Shown piece by piece: positions 36,178-48,507 of a DNA stretch of 64,000 nucleotides. The notes under the pieces were generated by a model. It ran no database searches. It was not told the origin of the DNA and saw only the letters and a program-made list of their open reading frames with translations. The stretch's first letter is position 1; every line of letters starts with the position of its first letter. The DNA is from Trichoplax sp. H2 (lineage: Eukaryota > Placozoa > Uniplacotomia > Trichoplacea): the NCBI GenBank assembly GCA_003344405.1, contig NOWV01000111.1:186001-250000 (forward strand), read 5' to 3'. The position numbers and the translations under genes were made by a program.

Positions 36178-36506
36178 GACTCTTTTACGCCCGTACTGGA
36201 CTCTACTGAATGGAGCAAACGTGAGCCAATGACTTTTGTACGTTGCAGTACTGCACTGGATAACTCGACTAAATCATCCATTGAAAGTCGAACATGCGAC
36301 ACTCTCCAGTGATGTAGAATGCAGCTAGAAATGGCTAACCTACTGTAGGCTAGCTGACCGCTGCAAAATGGCCAGATAAACTACTGGAAAGGCAATAGTT
36401 TGGTTATCCCTGCTACGAAGTAGTCACTTCTGCCAACAATATCGGGTTGACTTTATTTTTTACCTCGGCTAACTCATCTCTTGACCGTCCATTTTCCATC
36501 AGCTGA

Positions 36507-36742
36507 TAGGCATACTGTACAGTACTGTCGTAATCGGCTTCTGTTCTGCGACCATAGTCTTTTCTTGCAGGGTTGTCATTTGAGCAAGTACTTTGCTACT
36601 ATTTTACAACACATGATTTTATCTTGTAGGCATACTGTACTGTCGTAATCGGCTTATGTTCTGCGACCATAGTCTTTTCTTGCAGGGTTGTCATTGAGCA
36701 AGTAGTTTGCTACTATTTTACAACACATGATTTTATCTTGTA
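36507..36742. repeat. Two-copy 120-bp tandem repeat
   Basis: Copies at 36507-36626 and 36627-36742 are almost identical. They share 'cgaccatagtcttttcttgca' over its length and end 'atgattttatcttgta'. Copy 1 carries an extra 'acagtact' inside its GTAC word, the main length difference. The near-identity suggests a recent duplication. Confidence 0.9.
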
Positions 36743-39122
36743 CGGACCACAGAATTGGCTGACTTGCAAGTCAACCAATTACCTTTTTCTTCTTCAAAAG
36801 CCTCTGGTCTGGTCAAGGATTTGCAAAAACAGAAAATGGTCTGGTCTGGTGCTACAGGACTGCATCAGACATGGCGCAGACAACTGCATTCTACAAGTCT
36901 ACTAAAGTGTCCAAAATTGCACAACGTGTACAACAATCTTTGCAATAACAAACTGCGCAAACACACAATCCATCGGTTACGGATGCTCCTTCATAAGTCT
37001 ATCGTTGGACTCGATTTTTATAGTACAGTATAGCAATAAGTTGGTTTTCCTTTAGTCAAGATCTCCGCAGTTAGCCAGGGAACCTGAAGAGTAGACAGTT
37101 TACTTTAGGGTCGATCACCAAAGCTCTTTTGTGATACCATCCTAAAAGTAGACAATGATGCTTATGTTGATCCCTTTGCCCACAGCTTACCACCTGACCT
37201 GGTCCTATCAACCTGGTCGTGATAACATGGACTACTCAAAAGAAAAAGTGAGTAGTCCTTGGTGGTAGCATGCCATGGAGACAGAATATTTTTTGCAAAG
37301 CATGTGCTAATGTACAATGTATAAACCGGATGACAATTATTGAGGAGTGGCTGCTCCAACCCATTCAACCACATCGGTAGTACTGTAAAATAGAAAGAAT
37401 TCATGCCGATGGTGATCTCAATCATCCTACAGAGTGCGCAACCATAAAGAAAAGTCGTTAATTGACTTAGTGTTGTTGAATAGTCGCAGCATGTGCTCTC
37501 GCTACTACGTGTTGTCTGTCTTCTCTCGCATTTTATATCTTTCTTCTTTTTGCAGTAATCCCGCCCTAACTGCCCTGTCTGGTAATCCTCACGTATTCCA
37601 GCATTGCTGCAGGTGGGCACTTCAATGAATCAATCAATCACTTGTTTGCATCGCACTGTATCCTACATATCTGTCTATTCAAACTCTACTTCATCACCTT
37701 TTGCGTCTGTACTGCTCATGGAGTATTGCAGACATTCACCGACGCCTTTCTATTATTTAGATACCCCTCCAACCTAGCTTCTATTTACAACATTACAATC
37801 AGCCATTAGAGGACCTTCAACGAGACTATGTATGATTGAATGTCTATGGATCGGAGTGGCAGTCTTTGCTCATAAAGTACAAGGAATTTTCATTTATAAT
37901 TTACCGTTTGCCCATAAGAAGACATCCAGCTAGACGGCGTACAATTAAAAGTCAAAGTGACTGTTGTTCCTCATCAATTAATAAATGGAGCTTCCTTTGG
38001 CCCACAAGTCACAACAGGGCGTTCAACTAGACTAGGCACAATTGCAAGTTTATGAGACGGAGTGATAGTCGTTTCTTAATCAAGGTTAAAATGAGCTTCC
38101 GTTGACAACATTCTAGTTACCTCGTATAGAAAGAGAGAGATTCTATATACAAATATAAAATTCAGTATAATCAAGCAATCGGTGTACTAGTCGTTTCTTA
38201 ACAAATTAAATTAATTACAGTACTGTACACTAAAAAGGAGTTTACATGGATAATATCATTTTGGCCCAAAAAGTCAAGGACTGAGCGATGCCAAGAGCTA
38301 TCAATTAAACTACGGCGATTGACCGTCCCAATTGTCGATAGATCGGTGTAGCTATCATTTTATCGCAAAATAAGGGATTCAAAATGGAGCTGATTTATAC
38401 AGTAGAACTGATCTGCATTCGGTAGTATTCTCAACTGCATGCGGTGAGACATCGTTACCTTCTCCAACGCAACAGTAAAAAAATTGCACTGTCTCATATT
38501 GCGAATATGCCACAATGTATCCTGCTATCATCTGTACTGAAATTAAAAGAATTATTGCAGTTTAGAGGCATGTGGTAACGCTATAGACAATCGCTCAGTA
38601 TTGCTTATACACCTAAAATAATCACTTAATTATTGATAAATCGCCAAATTATTCTATCCCAAAAGAGATTTCGAGCTACAGGGATTGGCCCCTCCGTCAG
38701 AGTGATAATTATTTTCGTCATACGTGTAAAATCAGATTGAATTAAAACCGCCTGGTAAATCAAGCTGATCGCGGCCATGGCAATGAGTTCTTACTGTAGA
38801 TATAGAATTATTCGTATAGCTAAAACTACAACCGCCATACCAAATGTTTATGATTTTATAGCAGCGGTTACATGACGAAATGTGCCTATTCAAGACCAGT
38901 ATTTCAGCGTAGATTGCACTGCGTACAATCAGCAAATTCTAGAACAGCACCCGTCAAACGTGATGAACTTTTTCTTTGCGATGTACAGTAACTTAGTAGT
39001 CCGCAGAATAAAGGTTAATACGCATAGTTCACTGTCCAACGACCATTTTGGAGCAAGAAGTTTCTCACAATGTTTCTGGGCTACTTTCAGCTACTTTATC
39101 ATTAACTAAATGTGACCTAGCA
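36743..39122. other. No gene seen
   Basis: Holds several ORFs of 60-150 codons on both strands (for example 37162-37620 minus). None has family motifs, splice context or neighbours that support it. Confidence 0.35.
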
Positions 39123-39432
39123 ACATATTAATAACCCCTTGCCTTAGGAAAATCTTCATTTTTGCGGATGTGACAAAATAATCTCCTTAACATTCATGGA
39201 TGCTATAAATGTAATACAATTTCATTTTTATTTCCCTACTGCATTCGATCATATCGAATTGAGACAGCGATATTCCTACATATTAATAACCTCTTGCTTT
39301 AGGAAAATCTTCATTTTTGCGAATATGACAAATAATCTCCTTAACATTCATGGATGCTATAAATGTAATACAATTTCATTTTTATTTCCCTACTGCATTC
39401 GATCATATCGAATCGAAACAGCGATATTCCTA
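39123..39432. repeat. Two-copy 155-bp tandem repeat
   Basis: Units at 39123-39277 and 39278-39432 begin 'acatattaataacc' and end 'gcgatattcct', followed by the start of a third unit ('acatatta'). They differ at only about ten positions. The plus-strand ORF across them simply repeats the unit's translation and is not a gene. Confidence 0.9.
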
Positions 39433-40174
39433 CATATTAAATTACTAAAATATAATGATATGATAACTTCTTCTATTAAACGTACCCTGGGTTCAGTTTA
39501 GAAGACGAAATAAAACTTGTAAGAAGTATAAGAAATAATGCTTGCCATACTTGACATTATCAGTATAACATATATAAAATATATGCGCAACTTTGTAAGT
39601 ATCAAGCAAGCATTTCCCTTTAATCAATTGCTTAGTTCCGTCAATATTCAATACAGCTTGCTATTGACTATCAGGGATATCTGAAAAAGCATGTCTAAAT
39701 GAAATACGGGTATAGGCTACGAGAAGGGTGTTTATATCCTAATACAAGTATACAGTACAGTATTGACTATGGCTGCCTTAATTCACAAGTCGGCTAGAAA
39801 AACTTCAAAAGATAAACACAAAAAGTGCGCCATCACTTTTAAAATATATCACACCGATGATACTAAAAAGGTTGTTTAACATATGCAACTTAAAATATCT
39901 TGACTTTATTTTGCAAATATCATAATAAAAATAGAAGCCCTCGTTCTACTGTATTATCTACTGTTTTATCATTTCCACGAATAAAATAGTTTCAAATGCA
40001 CTATAATAGCTATATCGAAAAATAGGCGATATCATTGTACAATAAATTCAAATTAAAACATAAAATAAAAATGACTGTACTGCCTCTATTGAATAATTCG
40101 GATAGAATCTTCATCATAAGATGTTATACTAGCTCAATGCGCATTATTCCTTGGAAACTTGAAAACACTGTTCA
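39433..40174. other. 3' flank of the all-TPR gene; no gene seen
   Basis: Non-coding. 'tttatt' at about 39903 is a possible polyadenylation signal for the minus-strand TPR gene. Confidence 0.4.
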
Positions 40175-43100
40175 TTAAGATTTACTGTTGATAATCTTGT
40201 TTGTATGGCGATGCTTGTTAAAACTTTTATGATGTGCTGGAGAAGGTCGATCGATTGTGATAGAAGGAGATGTTGTAGGCTCAGAGATATTCAAGTTTAA
40301 CTTAGTATTGAAATCTAAAACAGAATCCTTCTCCTTCGAAATAGCATTCGTTTTAGTTTGGCAATTATCAAATCTTCCATTTCGCAATTTAACGGACTTG
40401 TCATACATAGCCTTTGCAGATTCATGGTTATTTTGCAACTCATAAATCGCTCCAAGATTATCGTAAGATTGGACAAGATTCATGTCATCTTTATCCAGTA
40501 ACTTTAGTTGAATTTTTAAGCACTGATGATGCATAGTAAGCGCATCTTCATATTGACCTTGCAATCGATAAACTAATCCTATATTGTTATACGATTGAGC
40601 TATTTCTAAATGATTCCCATCAGATAATATCGACTGTCGAATTTCCAACGCTAATTTATAATTTAATAAAGCATCATCGTATTTACCCATTCGATAACAC
40701 AACCATCCAATATTATCATGGCAATCAATGACATCAGCATGATTCTTTCCACTTAGATTAGATAAAATTTTTGCATATTTTTGATATGCTACTACAGCTT
40801 GGTGATATTGATGTTGTATTTGATATATTGATATTATATTCAAGTAAGCATCTAAAAGTGCAGAGTCATTTTCTGCAGCACAGTGTAGTCGAATTTGAAT
40901 TGATTTATCATACATAGACAAGGCATCATCATAACACTTCTGCACTTGATAGATTGATGCTAGATTGAAATAAAGCTCAGCACAATTCGTATTATTCTCA
41001 CCATAATGATGAATTTGAATACTGAGAGCTTGCTGATACATTTCTACAGCTTGACTATATTGACCTTGTTGATTACAGACATAAGCGATATTATTATAAG
41101 ATTGTAATAAAATAGCACTGTTATTTCCTACTACTTCCAACCTGATTTTCAAGGATTTTTGATACGTTAATAAAGCAATCTCATATTTGTTTTGTAGTTG
41201 ATATGCAGTAGCAAGATTGTTATAAGTGGTTGCAACTTCAATATTAATCTCCTCTAATAATTGCAACTGAATACGTAAACATTTTTCAAACATGGATATT
41301 GCGAGATCATATGTTTCTTGATACAGATACACTACACCAATATTATTATAAGAATCCGCTACATCGAGATGATTTTCATTATATTTTTCCAATTTTATAT
41401 TTAAGGATTGACGATGCATAGTTAAGCAGTGATGATAATCTTCTTGTAATCGATATACTAAAGCCAAGTTATTGTAGAATGTAGCAAGGCTGATATCATT
41501 TTTTCCCTTCAATTTTAATTGCATATTTAATCCTTTTTCTAAGCTTTGAATAGCTTCATCATATTGGCCAAGGGATCGATAAACTAAACCCAAACTATGA
41601 TAACTTTCGGATAATTGTTGATGGCAATTGCCTAAACGGTTTTGGCGAATTTTTAAACATTTCTGAAGTATTGTGATTGCTCGATTAAGACGACCTAATG
41701 AATAATAACTTAAACCAATATTGTAGTAACATTGAGCTATATCTAAATGGTCCTCATCTAAAATTTGTTCTCTTACTTTCAACGATTCTTGATACTGATC
41801 TAATGCTTCATCATGTTGTAACTTTGCTGAATGAATTAATCCAATATTATTATAAATTGAAGCCAAGTGAAGATTATTGGATCCAAGAGATTGCAAACAA
41901 ATATCGATCGATTTTTGATACATGGATAAGGCATTATCATATTGCTTTTGCTTGTAATAAACTAATCCCATATTATTGTACAAGCCAGCAACATCCAATT
42001 GATTAATATCAATCCTGCGATTATCTTGTATATCCATTGATTTTTGATAATATTCTAACGCTTGGTTATAATTGTCTTGTAAATAATGGATTAACGCAAT
42101 AGCACTGTAGATGATAGCAACGACTAAATCGATTCCTCCCTCAGTTTGCCGTTTTTGTCTAATGGCAAGAGCTTTTTGCAACTTATCCATAGCCTCATCA
42201 TATTTTGCAAATATCCGATAGACTAATGCCATATTATAATAGATATCAGCAACATCTAAACTATCACCACCTAATAATTTAAGTCGAATTTTCAAGCAAT
42301 CACGAAATATAGACAAGGCATCCATATGTTTACATTGTAAGTAATAGATTAATCCAATATTATTGTAAGATGCAGCGACTAATAAATTGTCATTACCAAG
42401 TAATTTTAACTTAATTTTAAGTGAACGACGATGAGTAGACAAGGCTTTGCTATATTGTCCTTGTGCTTGATAAATTAATGCAATATTATTGTAAATAGCT
42501 GCAACATGGATGCTATTTTTATCTAAAAATTTTAATTGATCATCTAGTTGTTGCTGGAGAATTTTGAATGCTTCATCATATTTTCCTTGAGATCGATAAA
42601 CAAGTGCCATATTATTATAAAATTGTAAATTGTGTATGCAAGGTCCATCTGTCATTTTATCCAGAATTTGGATACATTTTTGATAGAGTTCGATAGCTTG
42701 ATCATAATGACGTTGTAGATATTTTAACCAGCCAATACTGTTATAACATTGAGCAACAGCGTAACATGTCTCACCAATGATGACCCTATATGTGATTAAA
42801 CTTTGATCAATTAGAGCTAAAGCCTCATCATATCGACCACCATGGATATAAATATCAGCTAAAATATGATGAGATTGAGCAACATCTAGACTTTGATGGC
42901 CAAGAATTTCTTGTTGTATATTTAACGATTTCTGAATCATAATTTCGGCTTGTTCATACTTTCCCTGAAGTTGATAAGTTGTAGCAATATGATGGTAGGA
43001 ATCAGCAACCAGTAAACTCCGCTGGCCGGTAATGGAAAGATCGATATTCAACGCTTTCTGCTGAGTGCTTAGTGCATCATCTAATTTACCCTGCAATTGG

Positions 43101-43705
43101 TTGATTAATCCAATATTATGATAAGAACTGGCCAGATATAAATTTTCTTCTCCAAATAAACGACTAAAAATAGCCGAAGATTGTTGATGCATCAAGATTG
43201 CGTCTTGATTTTTGCCTTGATGGTAATAAACTAATCCGATGGCGCGATAAGTTTTAGCCATATCAAAACTACACTCAGATTGATCCTGTAAGGCTTGAGA
43301 TTGGATTTCTAACGCTTTCTCATGATTTACTAAAGCATCATGATATCGACCTTGTAAGCAACAAATACTGCCAATATTATTATAGCAGTGTGTTATAGCT
43401 ACGTTATCTTCTTCATAAACTGATTGATGGAGTTGAAATGATTGTTGATAATTTTCCATAGCCAATTGATATTTCCCCATCATACGATTAATATGTCCTC
43501 GATGATCGCAGCAATCAGCAATTTTAATTTTATCACCTAGCTTTGACGCAATCTGGTAAGATATTTCACAGTATTGCAAGGCTTCTTCAAACTTGTACTG
43601 CTTGCAATGCGTTTGCGAAATATAAATGTAGCGATCGCAAGCCGTAGAGCCTTGTAGTGAATAATCTATTACTTCACTGCCTACTTTTTTGCTGTCCCTA
43701 TCCAT
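40175..43705 (-). CDS. All-TPR scaffold protein (kinesin-light-chain-type repeats)
   Basis: A single 1176-aa open frame with ATG at 43705. About 25 consecutive 42-residue TPRs run from about residue 20 to 1105, with the pattern 'SYNNIGLVYxxQGxYDxALxxYxKSLxI'. A polar Ser/Thr/Lys-rich tail of about 65 residues with no repeats follows. There is no signal peptide, membrane segment or NTPase. Such arrays are superhelical peptide-binding scaffolds. The repeat subtype matches that of the NB-ARC-TPR gene at 4.3 kb, but here the array is twice as long and stands alone. The gene has no introns. Partner and pathway cannot be read from sequence. High similarity between repeats suggests internal duplication and a risk of assembly collapse. 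Confidence 0.9.
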   Translation of the reverse strand: MDRDSKKVGSEVIDYSLQGSTACDRYIYISQTHCKQYKFEEALQYCEISYQIASKLGDKIKIADCCDHRGHINRMMGKYQLAMENYQQSFQLHQSVYEEDNVAITHCYNNIGSICCLQGRYHDALVNHEKALEIQSQALQDQSECSFDMAKTYRAIGLVYYHQGKNQDAILMHQQSSAIFSRLFGEENLYLASSYHNIGLINQLQGKLDDALSTQQKALNIDLSITGQRSLLVADSYHHIATTYQLQGKYEQAEIMIQKSLNIQQEILGHQSLDVAQSHHILADIYIHGGRYDEALALIDQSLITYRVIIGETCYAVAQCYNSIGWLKYLQRHYDQAIELYQKCIQILDKMTDGPCIHNLQFYNNMALVYRSQGKYDEAFKILQQQLDDQLKFLDKNSIHVAAIYNNIALIYQAQGQYSKALSTHRRSLKIKLKLLGNDNLLVAASYNNIGLIYYLQCKHMDALSIFRDCLKIRLKLLGGDSLDVADIYYNMALVYRIFAKYDEAMDKLQKALAIRQKRQTEGGIDLVVAIIYSAIALIHYLQDNYNQALEYYQKSMDIQDNRRIDINQLDVAGLYNNMGLVYYKQKQYDNALSMYQKSIDICLQSLGSNNLHLASIYNNIGLIHSAKLQHDEALDQYQESLKVREQILDEDHLDIAQCYYNIGLSYYSLGRLNRAITILQKCLKIRQNRLGNCHQQLSESYHSLGLVYRSLGQYDEAIQSLEKGLNMQLKLKGKNDISLATFYNNLALVYRLQEDYHHCLTMHRQSLNIKLEKYNENHLDVADSYNNIGVVYLYQETYDLAISMFEKCLRIQLQLLEEINIEVATTYNNLATAYQLQNKYEIALLTYQKSLKIRLEVVGNNSAILLQSYNNIAYVCNQQGQYSQAVEMYQQALSIQIHHYGENNTNCAELYFNLASIYQVQKCYDDALSMYDKSIQIRLHCAAENDSALLDAYLNIISIYQIQHQYHQAVVAYQKYAKILSNLSGKNHADVIDCHDNIGWLCYRMGKYDDALLNYKLALEIRQSILSDGNHLEIAQSYNNIGLVYRLQGQYEDALTMHHQCLKIQLKLLDKDDMNLVQSYDNLGAIYELQNNHESAKAMYDKSVKLRNGRFDNCQTKTNAISKEKDSVLDFNTKLNLNISEPTTSPSITIDRPSPAHHKSFNKHRHTNKIINSKS

Positions 43706-44562
43706 AATGTTTGATTTTTCAAGGCGAAAAGCTTTCTTTAAATTTAGCTACTTTCCAATTTATAATGGGCTTAAGTCAACTTAATGGATAGCAGATAACG
43801 CATCGAGTTGAATAAGTACTTTACTGTCCTTTAGTCAAGCTGGAATAACTATTATTTTTATGTTTCAAAATAGTTTGCTAGTGCTAGTTGAGATTGATGC
43901 TGATTCTTTATACAGTACTGAATTAATTCAATATTAATTTATTAATTATAATATCTTCGATAGTAGTTAGAACTACATAAATTCAACCTTTCACGCGCTA
44001 AACTGCAACAATTGTAATAGATTCTTTAAAAATATTGATTTCAATGCTGAGGTTTTCGTATTTTCTATAGTTGTAATAATTAATTTAGATGACGGATCGT
44101 AGCAACTAAAGATGCTATTAGGTAAAGTTCTATTTCAAGGCTGATTCTTTATCATTTATCGTTGCAATTTCGGCTTATATAGCGATCGCATTGAATGCTT
44201 GAAAAATTAAAATTTAATGCCGGTGCTTTCTAAATACTTGTAAAATTTCGACCAATGATGAGTAAGCAATAGTTGAAAATATTCTGCAAAAAGAGAATTA
44301 AATTTTGTTATCGCTTAGCTGAGAAAAGTTAAACTGTAACTCGGGTTTATTTACTATCGATCACTACAGCTCTAATCTAGATATTGTTGATTACAAGATA
44401 GATCATAGCAGAATGAAATGTTGAAGTGAACATTGTGATTTAATGCTGTTGCTATCCAATAAATTAGTTTCATCGTAAGGGTATCAATGTTAAGCAACAG
44501 TTAGTGTACGATGACAAATTCTTATACACGGAATTAAAACGACTGAATTAAATCTTTAATCA
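43706..44562. other. 5' flank of the all-TPR gene; no other gene seen
   Basis: AT-rich. One 'acagtact' word occurs at about 43912, but there is no dense cluster like those upstream of AGA or PPT1. Confidence 0.4.
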
Positions 44563-44817
44563 TCGGACAAAAAGGAAATTGAAGAATTGGAGAAATACCC
44601 GGTAGTGGAAAGAAAGAAATTGAAGGACCGTTGCTGACAAATTTTAACGCCGTATCTTGTAAAAAAAGTTGAAGAAATGTCAGAAGAGGCCTAGAAAAGA
44701 CTGAATGAATAAAATGCTGATGCTTATCCAGTCGTTAAAGTAATGTCTGGAACTGTAGCTAGTCTAGTCGTGAGCAACTTATTTAATAGAAAGCAAAAAT
44801 TGACAATATTAGCATGA
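44563..44817 (+). pseudogene. Decayed coding relic, family unknown
   Basis: One frame stays protein-like for about 85 codons (KKEIEELEKYPVVERKKL, then LTPYLVKKVEEMSEEA, then ADAYPVVKVMSGTVASLVV). Three in-frame stops (TGA, TAG, TAA) interrupt it. The Lys/Glu-rich composition with hydrophobic spacing looks like former coding sequence. I do not recognise the family. Confidence 0.4.
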
Positions 44818-46461
44818 AGATGACGACCAATTAATCTCTTGACAATAACTACGTTGAAATTACTAACTAAGAACGTTAAGAAAATCAACTACTATAGAGT
44901 TGTATTCCCATGGCAGTCTGACGTTGGAGGCTTCATTAAACTGCGTTTATGTCTATGCCAATAGTATTAGAATAATTCTAATTTGTGACCACCTGTAGTG
45001 AAGGCTTCCAATGAATTAAGACAGCTTATAAAGAAATCAAAACGCCCAGGGCTTGTTCAATTTCATATTGGATGTATATCAAGCAATTTAGATAAAAGCT
45101 TTTTTATGGACACTCCAATTGTATAAGCTATTCCAATGCAGAATAGCCTCAAGTTTTCACTCCTAATTCCTCAATTGAAGTTGAGAAGAAATTACTCTGT
45201 GGAAATTCCTTTTCAATCTATTTCAATTTCAACCTTGGAAGAAATTATTCAATGGAGAAAGAATGCTGCTTTATTTTAGGCACATACAACAATATGGACC
45301 TTGATAATCCACAGGTAGTGAGGATGGATGAAAAATAACTGAAGGCTAGTATGACTAATTAAAATAATATCAAGACTACAATAATATTTCCTTCATCCAC
45401 TTTGTAGCTATAGGAACACTAATATTTATTTTGCTGAGGATCAATGAAATCGACGACGAAATAATTGGCCTACAATTAGACTGTCTTTGAATTTTAATCA
45501 TGGGCATGACCTCGTCTTCTATAGGGTGTAATTGATTATGGAAACAATGCGCGGAACGAATTTAACCTATCAGGTAGTCAATGTTAATTAAATTAGCAGA
45601 AAAATCGCCATTGATTGTTGCTAGTATCCCGCTAATTTGGATAAAGAATAGATCATCATTTGAAACAATATGTCTATACAGTGGCCAAGACAAACTCTAT
45701 GCCGGTAATCCACTGTCTTATTCTTGACAATAGTATACGTATACGTAGGCAATAACAAAAATAAAATACTATAAGGATTATTTTCTTTCTACGTTAAATT
45801 CAAAACCGGCTTCTTCTTTCTTCTATTATTGTGCTGTAGTGGTTATTATCTGTTAATTGGAAAGAGTGGAGATCACGTAAATTTCTGATATGGTGTTCAT
45901 AGGTATATAAGATTTTCTTTCTAGAGTACATTTATGATAATCGAATAGACTTGATTGATTGTAATGAGTTGGCAAGTGTGGGCAAATAAATCCGAATTAT
46001 GATAACGTAATAAACCTACTTTGAATTTTCTCTACAAGTACTGATGACGGAAGAGTCGGAGTAAACTAGAGTTGATGATGGGCTTCATGAACCAAATTTT
46101 ACAACGGCGGATTGTAGAATTAAGGATAATCCTTACTCTATTGATGTAGCCACATCTACAACTATTTTGTTTACGGCCCCAAAATCATAAACATGGACAA
46201 CTTAATTGCATTATACAGTATTAGCTTACTGGACTTTATACAAGAATGAAAATCCGCTATGACTCTAAATTCATACCAAACCAAACAGCCATTGCCCCGA
46301 CAATATGACCACACTTGTCAACCACACTTTATTTTTAAATTATATTGCAGTTCCTAATGGTTAAAAACTGTCCCGTTAACGAATTTTGTTACCGTACCTC
46401 ACAATCACTTTCCTTTTTCTCCTCCTGCAAAGAGATCTCATATTGTAGATAATGCTATAAT
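44818..46461. other. No gene seen
   Basis: Possibly more decayed sequence of the same origin as the relic before it, but no frame stays open long enough to support a feature. Confidence 0.35.
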
Positions 46462-47005
46462 AAGTAAATAAAACAATTAAGGATTAATTAGAGATGTTTC
46501 CCCATGGAAAATACATTACTGATATTATAGTATTACCTTAAATAGCAACATAGATTTAGTTGATTACAATTACTATGCCAATAAGCGTGATCAATGTCAC
46601 CATGAACCGTCTATGCAGCTTAAGTAAAATTAAAACCTTCGCTAAAAATACACAGTTGACTGAAGATGGCAGACAATTTTTTGAATAGTGTGGCGTATCA
46701 TGAAGTCCTATAATTAAAGCGGACTATCATTTCACAATATAATCTATATACATAAAGTAGGAACCGATTTTTTGTGATGCCATCACAGCCAAACAGAGAG
46801 TAAGAGGGGAAAACTATGCTTACCTTTACGAAGCTGCTTTAAAATTTGGAGCGATAATGCTCGGCTACGTGGGCTGTGTACACAGATGCCATATAGATAT
46901 TCTTATGTGAAGTAATAGATTCATATATTTTGCAGAGAAATGCCGGTGTAGCCGGGTTTACACTAGCTAATAAGTCAATAAAACAATCAAGGAATAATTA
47001 GAGAT
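46462..47005. repeat. Repeat block A (first copy, left of the solo LTR)
   Basis: 46604-47005 is about 97% identical to 47692-48088 across the N gap. An older, diverged duplication is also visible: the motif 'aaaacaat-aagga-taattagagat' occurs at about 46470 and 46980 (period ~510). The 46560-46730 segment also resembles 47530-47671. No coding frame was found. Confidence 0.8.
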
Positions 47006-47459
47006 TGTTACGATGCGTAAGCTCGTCCTAATTATTGAGTAATATTAAATATTGCTTGTGTGGATTGACGTTTTATTAATTGTCATTTCTTCATATAATT
47101 TGTTTAATCTTTGATTAATATGATAATGCACTAGGAGTTTCTGACGAGACTATAAAAGGCTGGTGCCTGAAGATTCCTTTTTAGTTAGTTAGTCGGTTGG
47201 ATAGTCAACTAGTTTTTCAATTGATATTTAATTGTAAGACTATAATCTTGGGTGCCAAGATTCCTTCAGTAATAAATGATAGTAAATCTCTGACTATCTC
47301 GTCTACATCATCTGTGACGCTATAATTATACCATAGTATTCGGTCGTTGGAACTGAATTATTTGGTGATATAGCTAATCTCGCCTCTTTAAGTTAGTAAG
47401 TGGCATTCTCCGCAAGGATTGGCGTGTGTAGACTACTTTGTCACTAGTGGTGTGTGACA
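47006..47459. mobile_element. Solo LTR of a retrotransposon
   Basis: A 454-bp insertion beginning TGTTAC and ending GTGACA (TG...CA ends). It is flanked by the 5-bp duplication GAGAT (47001-47005 and 47460-47464). A TATA box (TATAAAAGG) at 47151 and AATAAA at 47271 are in the order expected of a U3-R LTR, fixing its orientation as plus-sense. No internal retroviral or retrotransposon coding sequence is present, so it is a solo LTR left by recombination. The empty site is seen at about 48084-48094, where 'attagagatatttcc' runs on uninterrupted. A 5-bp duplication fits Copia or Gypsy superfamilies; the sequence alone does not decide which. Confidence 0.88.
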
Positions 47460-47464
47460 GAGAT

Positions 47465-47671
47465 ATTTCCTCTTTGAAGTGTTAAAGTGTGTATTTCCAA
47501 GCATGGCATTTGGTAAAATCACTAAGAGCAACATTGATGTTTGATTACGACGACTTTGCCAATAATAACTGCGATCAATGTCGTCATTAACCGTCCACGT
47601 AGCTTAAGTAAAGTTAAAATCTTTGTTGGCTAAAAATTCACAGTTGGCTGAAGATAGCAGACATTTTATAG
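47465..47671. repeat. Repeat block B (first copy, right of the solo LTR)
   Basis: Nearly identical (one difference noticed) to 48094-48300. It ends abruptly at the N gap with 'acattttatag', while the second copy continues into unique sequence. Confidence 0.85.
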
Positions 47672-47691
47672 NNNNNNNNNNNNNNNNNNNN
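47672..47691. other. Assembly gap (20 N)
   Basis: Twenty N bases join the end of block B to the middle of a second copy of block A. The true distance is unknown. Confidence 1.
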
Positions 47692-48300
47692 AACCGTCTA
47701 TGCAGCTTAAGTAAAATTAAAACCTTCGCTAAAAATACACAGTTGGCTGAAGATGGCAGACAATTTTTGAATAGTGTGGCGTATCATGCAGTCCTATAAT
47801 TAAAGCAGACTATCATTTCACAATATAATCTATATACATAAAGTATGAGCCGATTTTTTTGTGATGCCATCACAGCCAAACGGAGAGTAAGAGGGGAAAA
47901 TTATGCTTACCTTTACGAAGCTGCTTTAAAATTTGGAGCGATAATGATCGACTACGCGGGCTGTGTACACAGATGCCATATAGATATTCTTATGTGAAGT
48001 AATAGATTCATATATTTTGTAGAGAAATGCCGGTGTAGCCGGGTTTACACTAGCTAATAAGTCAATAAAACAATCAAGGAATAATTAGAGATATTTCCTC
48101 TTTGAAGTGTTAAAGTGTGTATTTCCAAGCATGGCATTTGGTAAAATCACTAAGAGCAACATTGATGTTTGATTACGACGACTATGCCAATAATAACTGC
48201 GATCAATGTCGTCATTAACCGTCCACGTAGCTTAAGTAAAGTTAAAATCTTTGTTGGCTAAAAATTCACAGTTGGCTGAAGATAGCAGACATTTTATAGA
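47692..48300. repeat. Second copy of blocks A and B without the LTR
   Basis: Runs from 'aaccgtctatgcag' through the uninterrupted GAGAT target to 'acattttatag', matching blocks A and B with the LTR absent. Differences from block A are about a dozen substitutions or single-base indels in 400 bp. Confidence 0.9.
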
Positions 48301-48507
48301 TGGCGTAGCGTATCCTGAAATCCTATGATTAAAGTCAATGATCATATATGCAAGCACTTTTAGCAACGGACGCTTACAAAAATTAAATTGACAAATACAA
48401 AACAAAGATCAATTCAAATCATAGTTATGGATAACGGGCGTTATTCCTGCTTGGAATAGAATGATTAAGGCTGTCCTTTCATACTGTACAGTCTACAGTG
48501 TAGAGCC

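Noticed and set aside
35579-36302. Overlapping ORFs of up to 129 codons on both strands
   Set aside because: They translate the GTAC repeat cluster (Tyr/Ser/Thr/Val/Cys runs) and are artefacts.
37162-37620. 152-codon minus-strand ORF rich in Cys and Thr
   Set aside because: No family character and no supporting context. Length is within chance for this window.
39196-39501. 101-codon plus-strand ORF with internal repeat
   Set aside because: It is the translation of the 155-bp tandem repeat in two frames.
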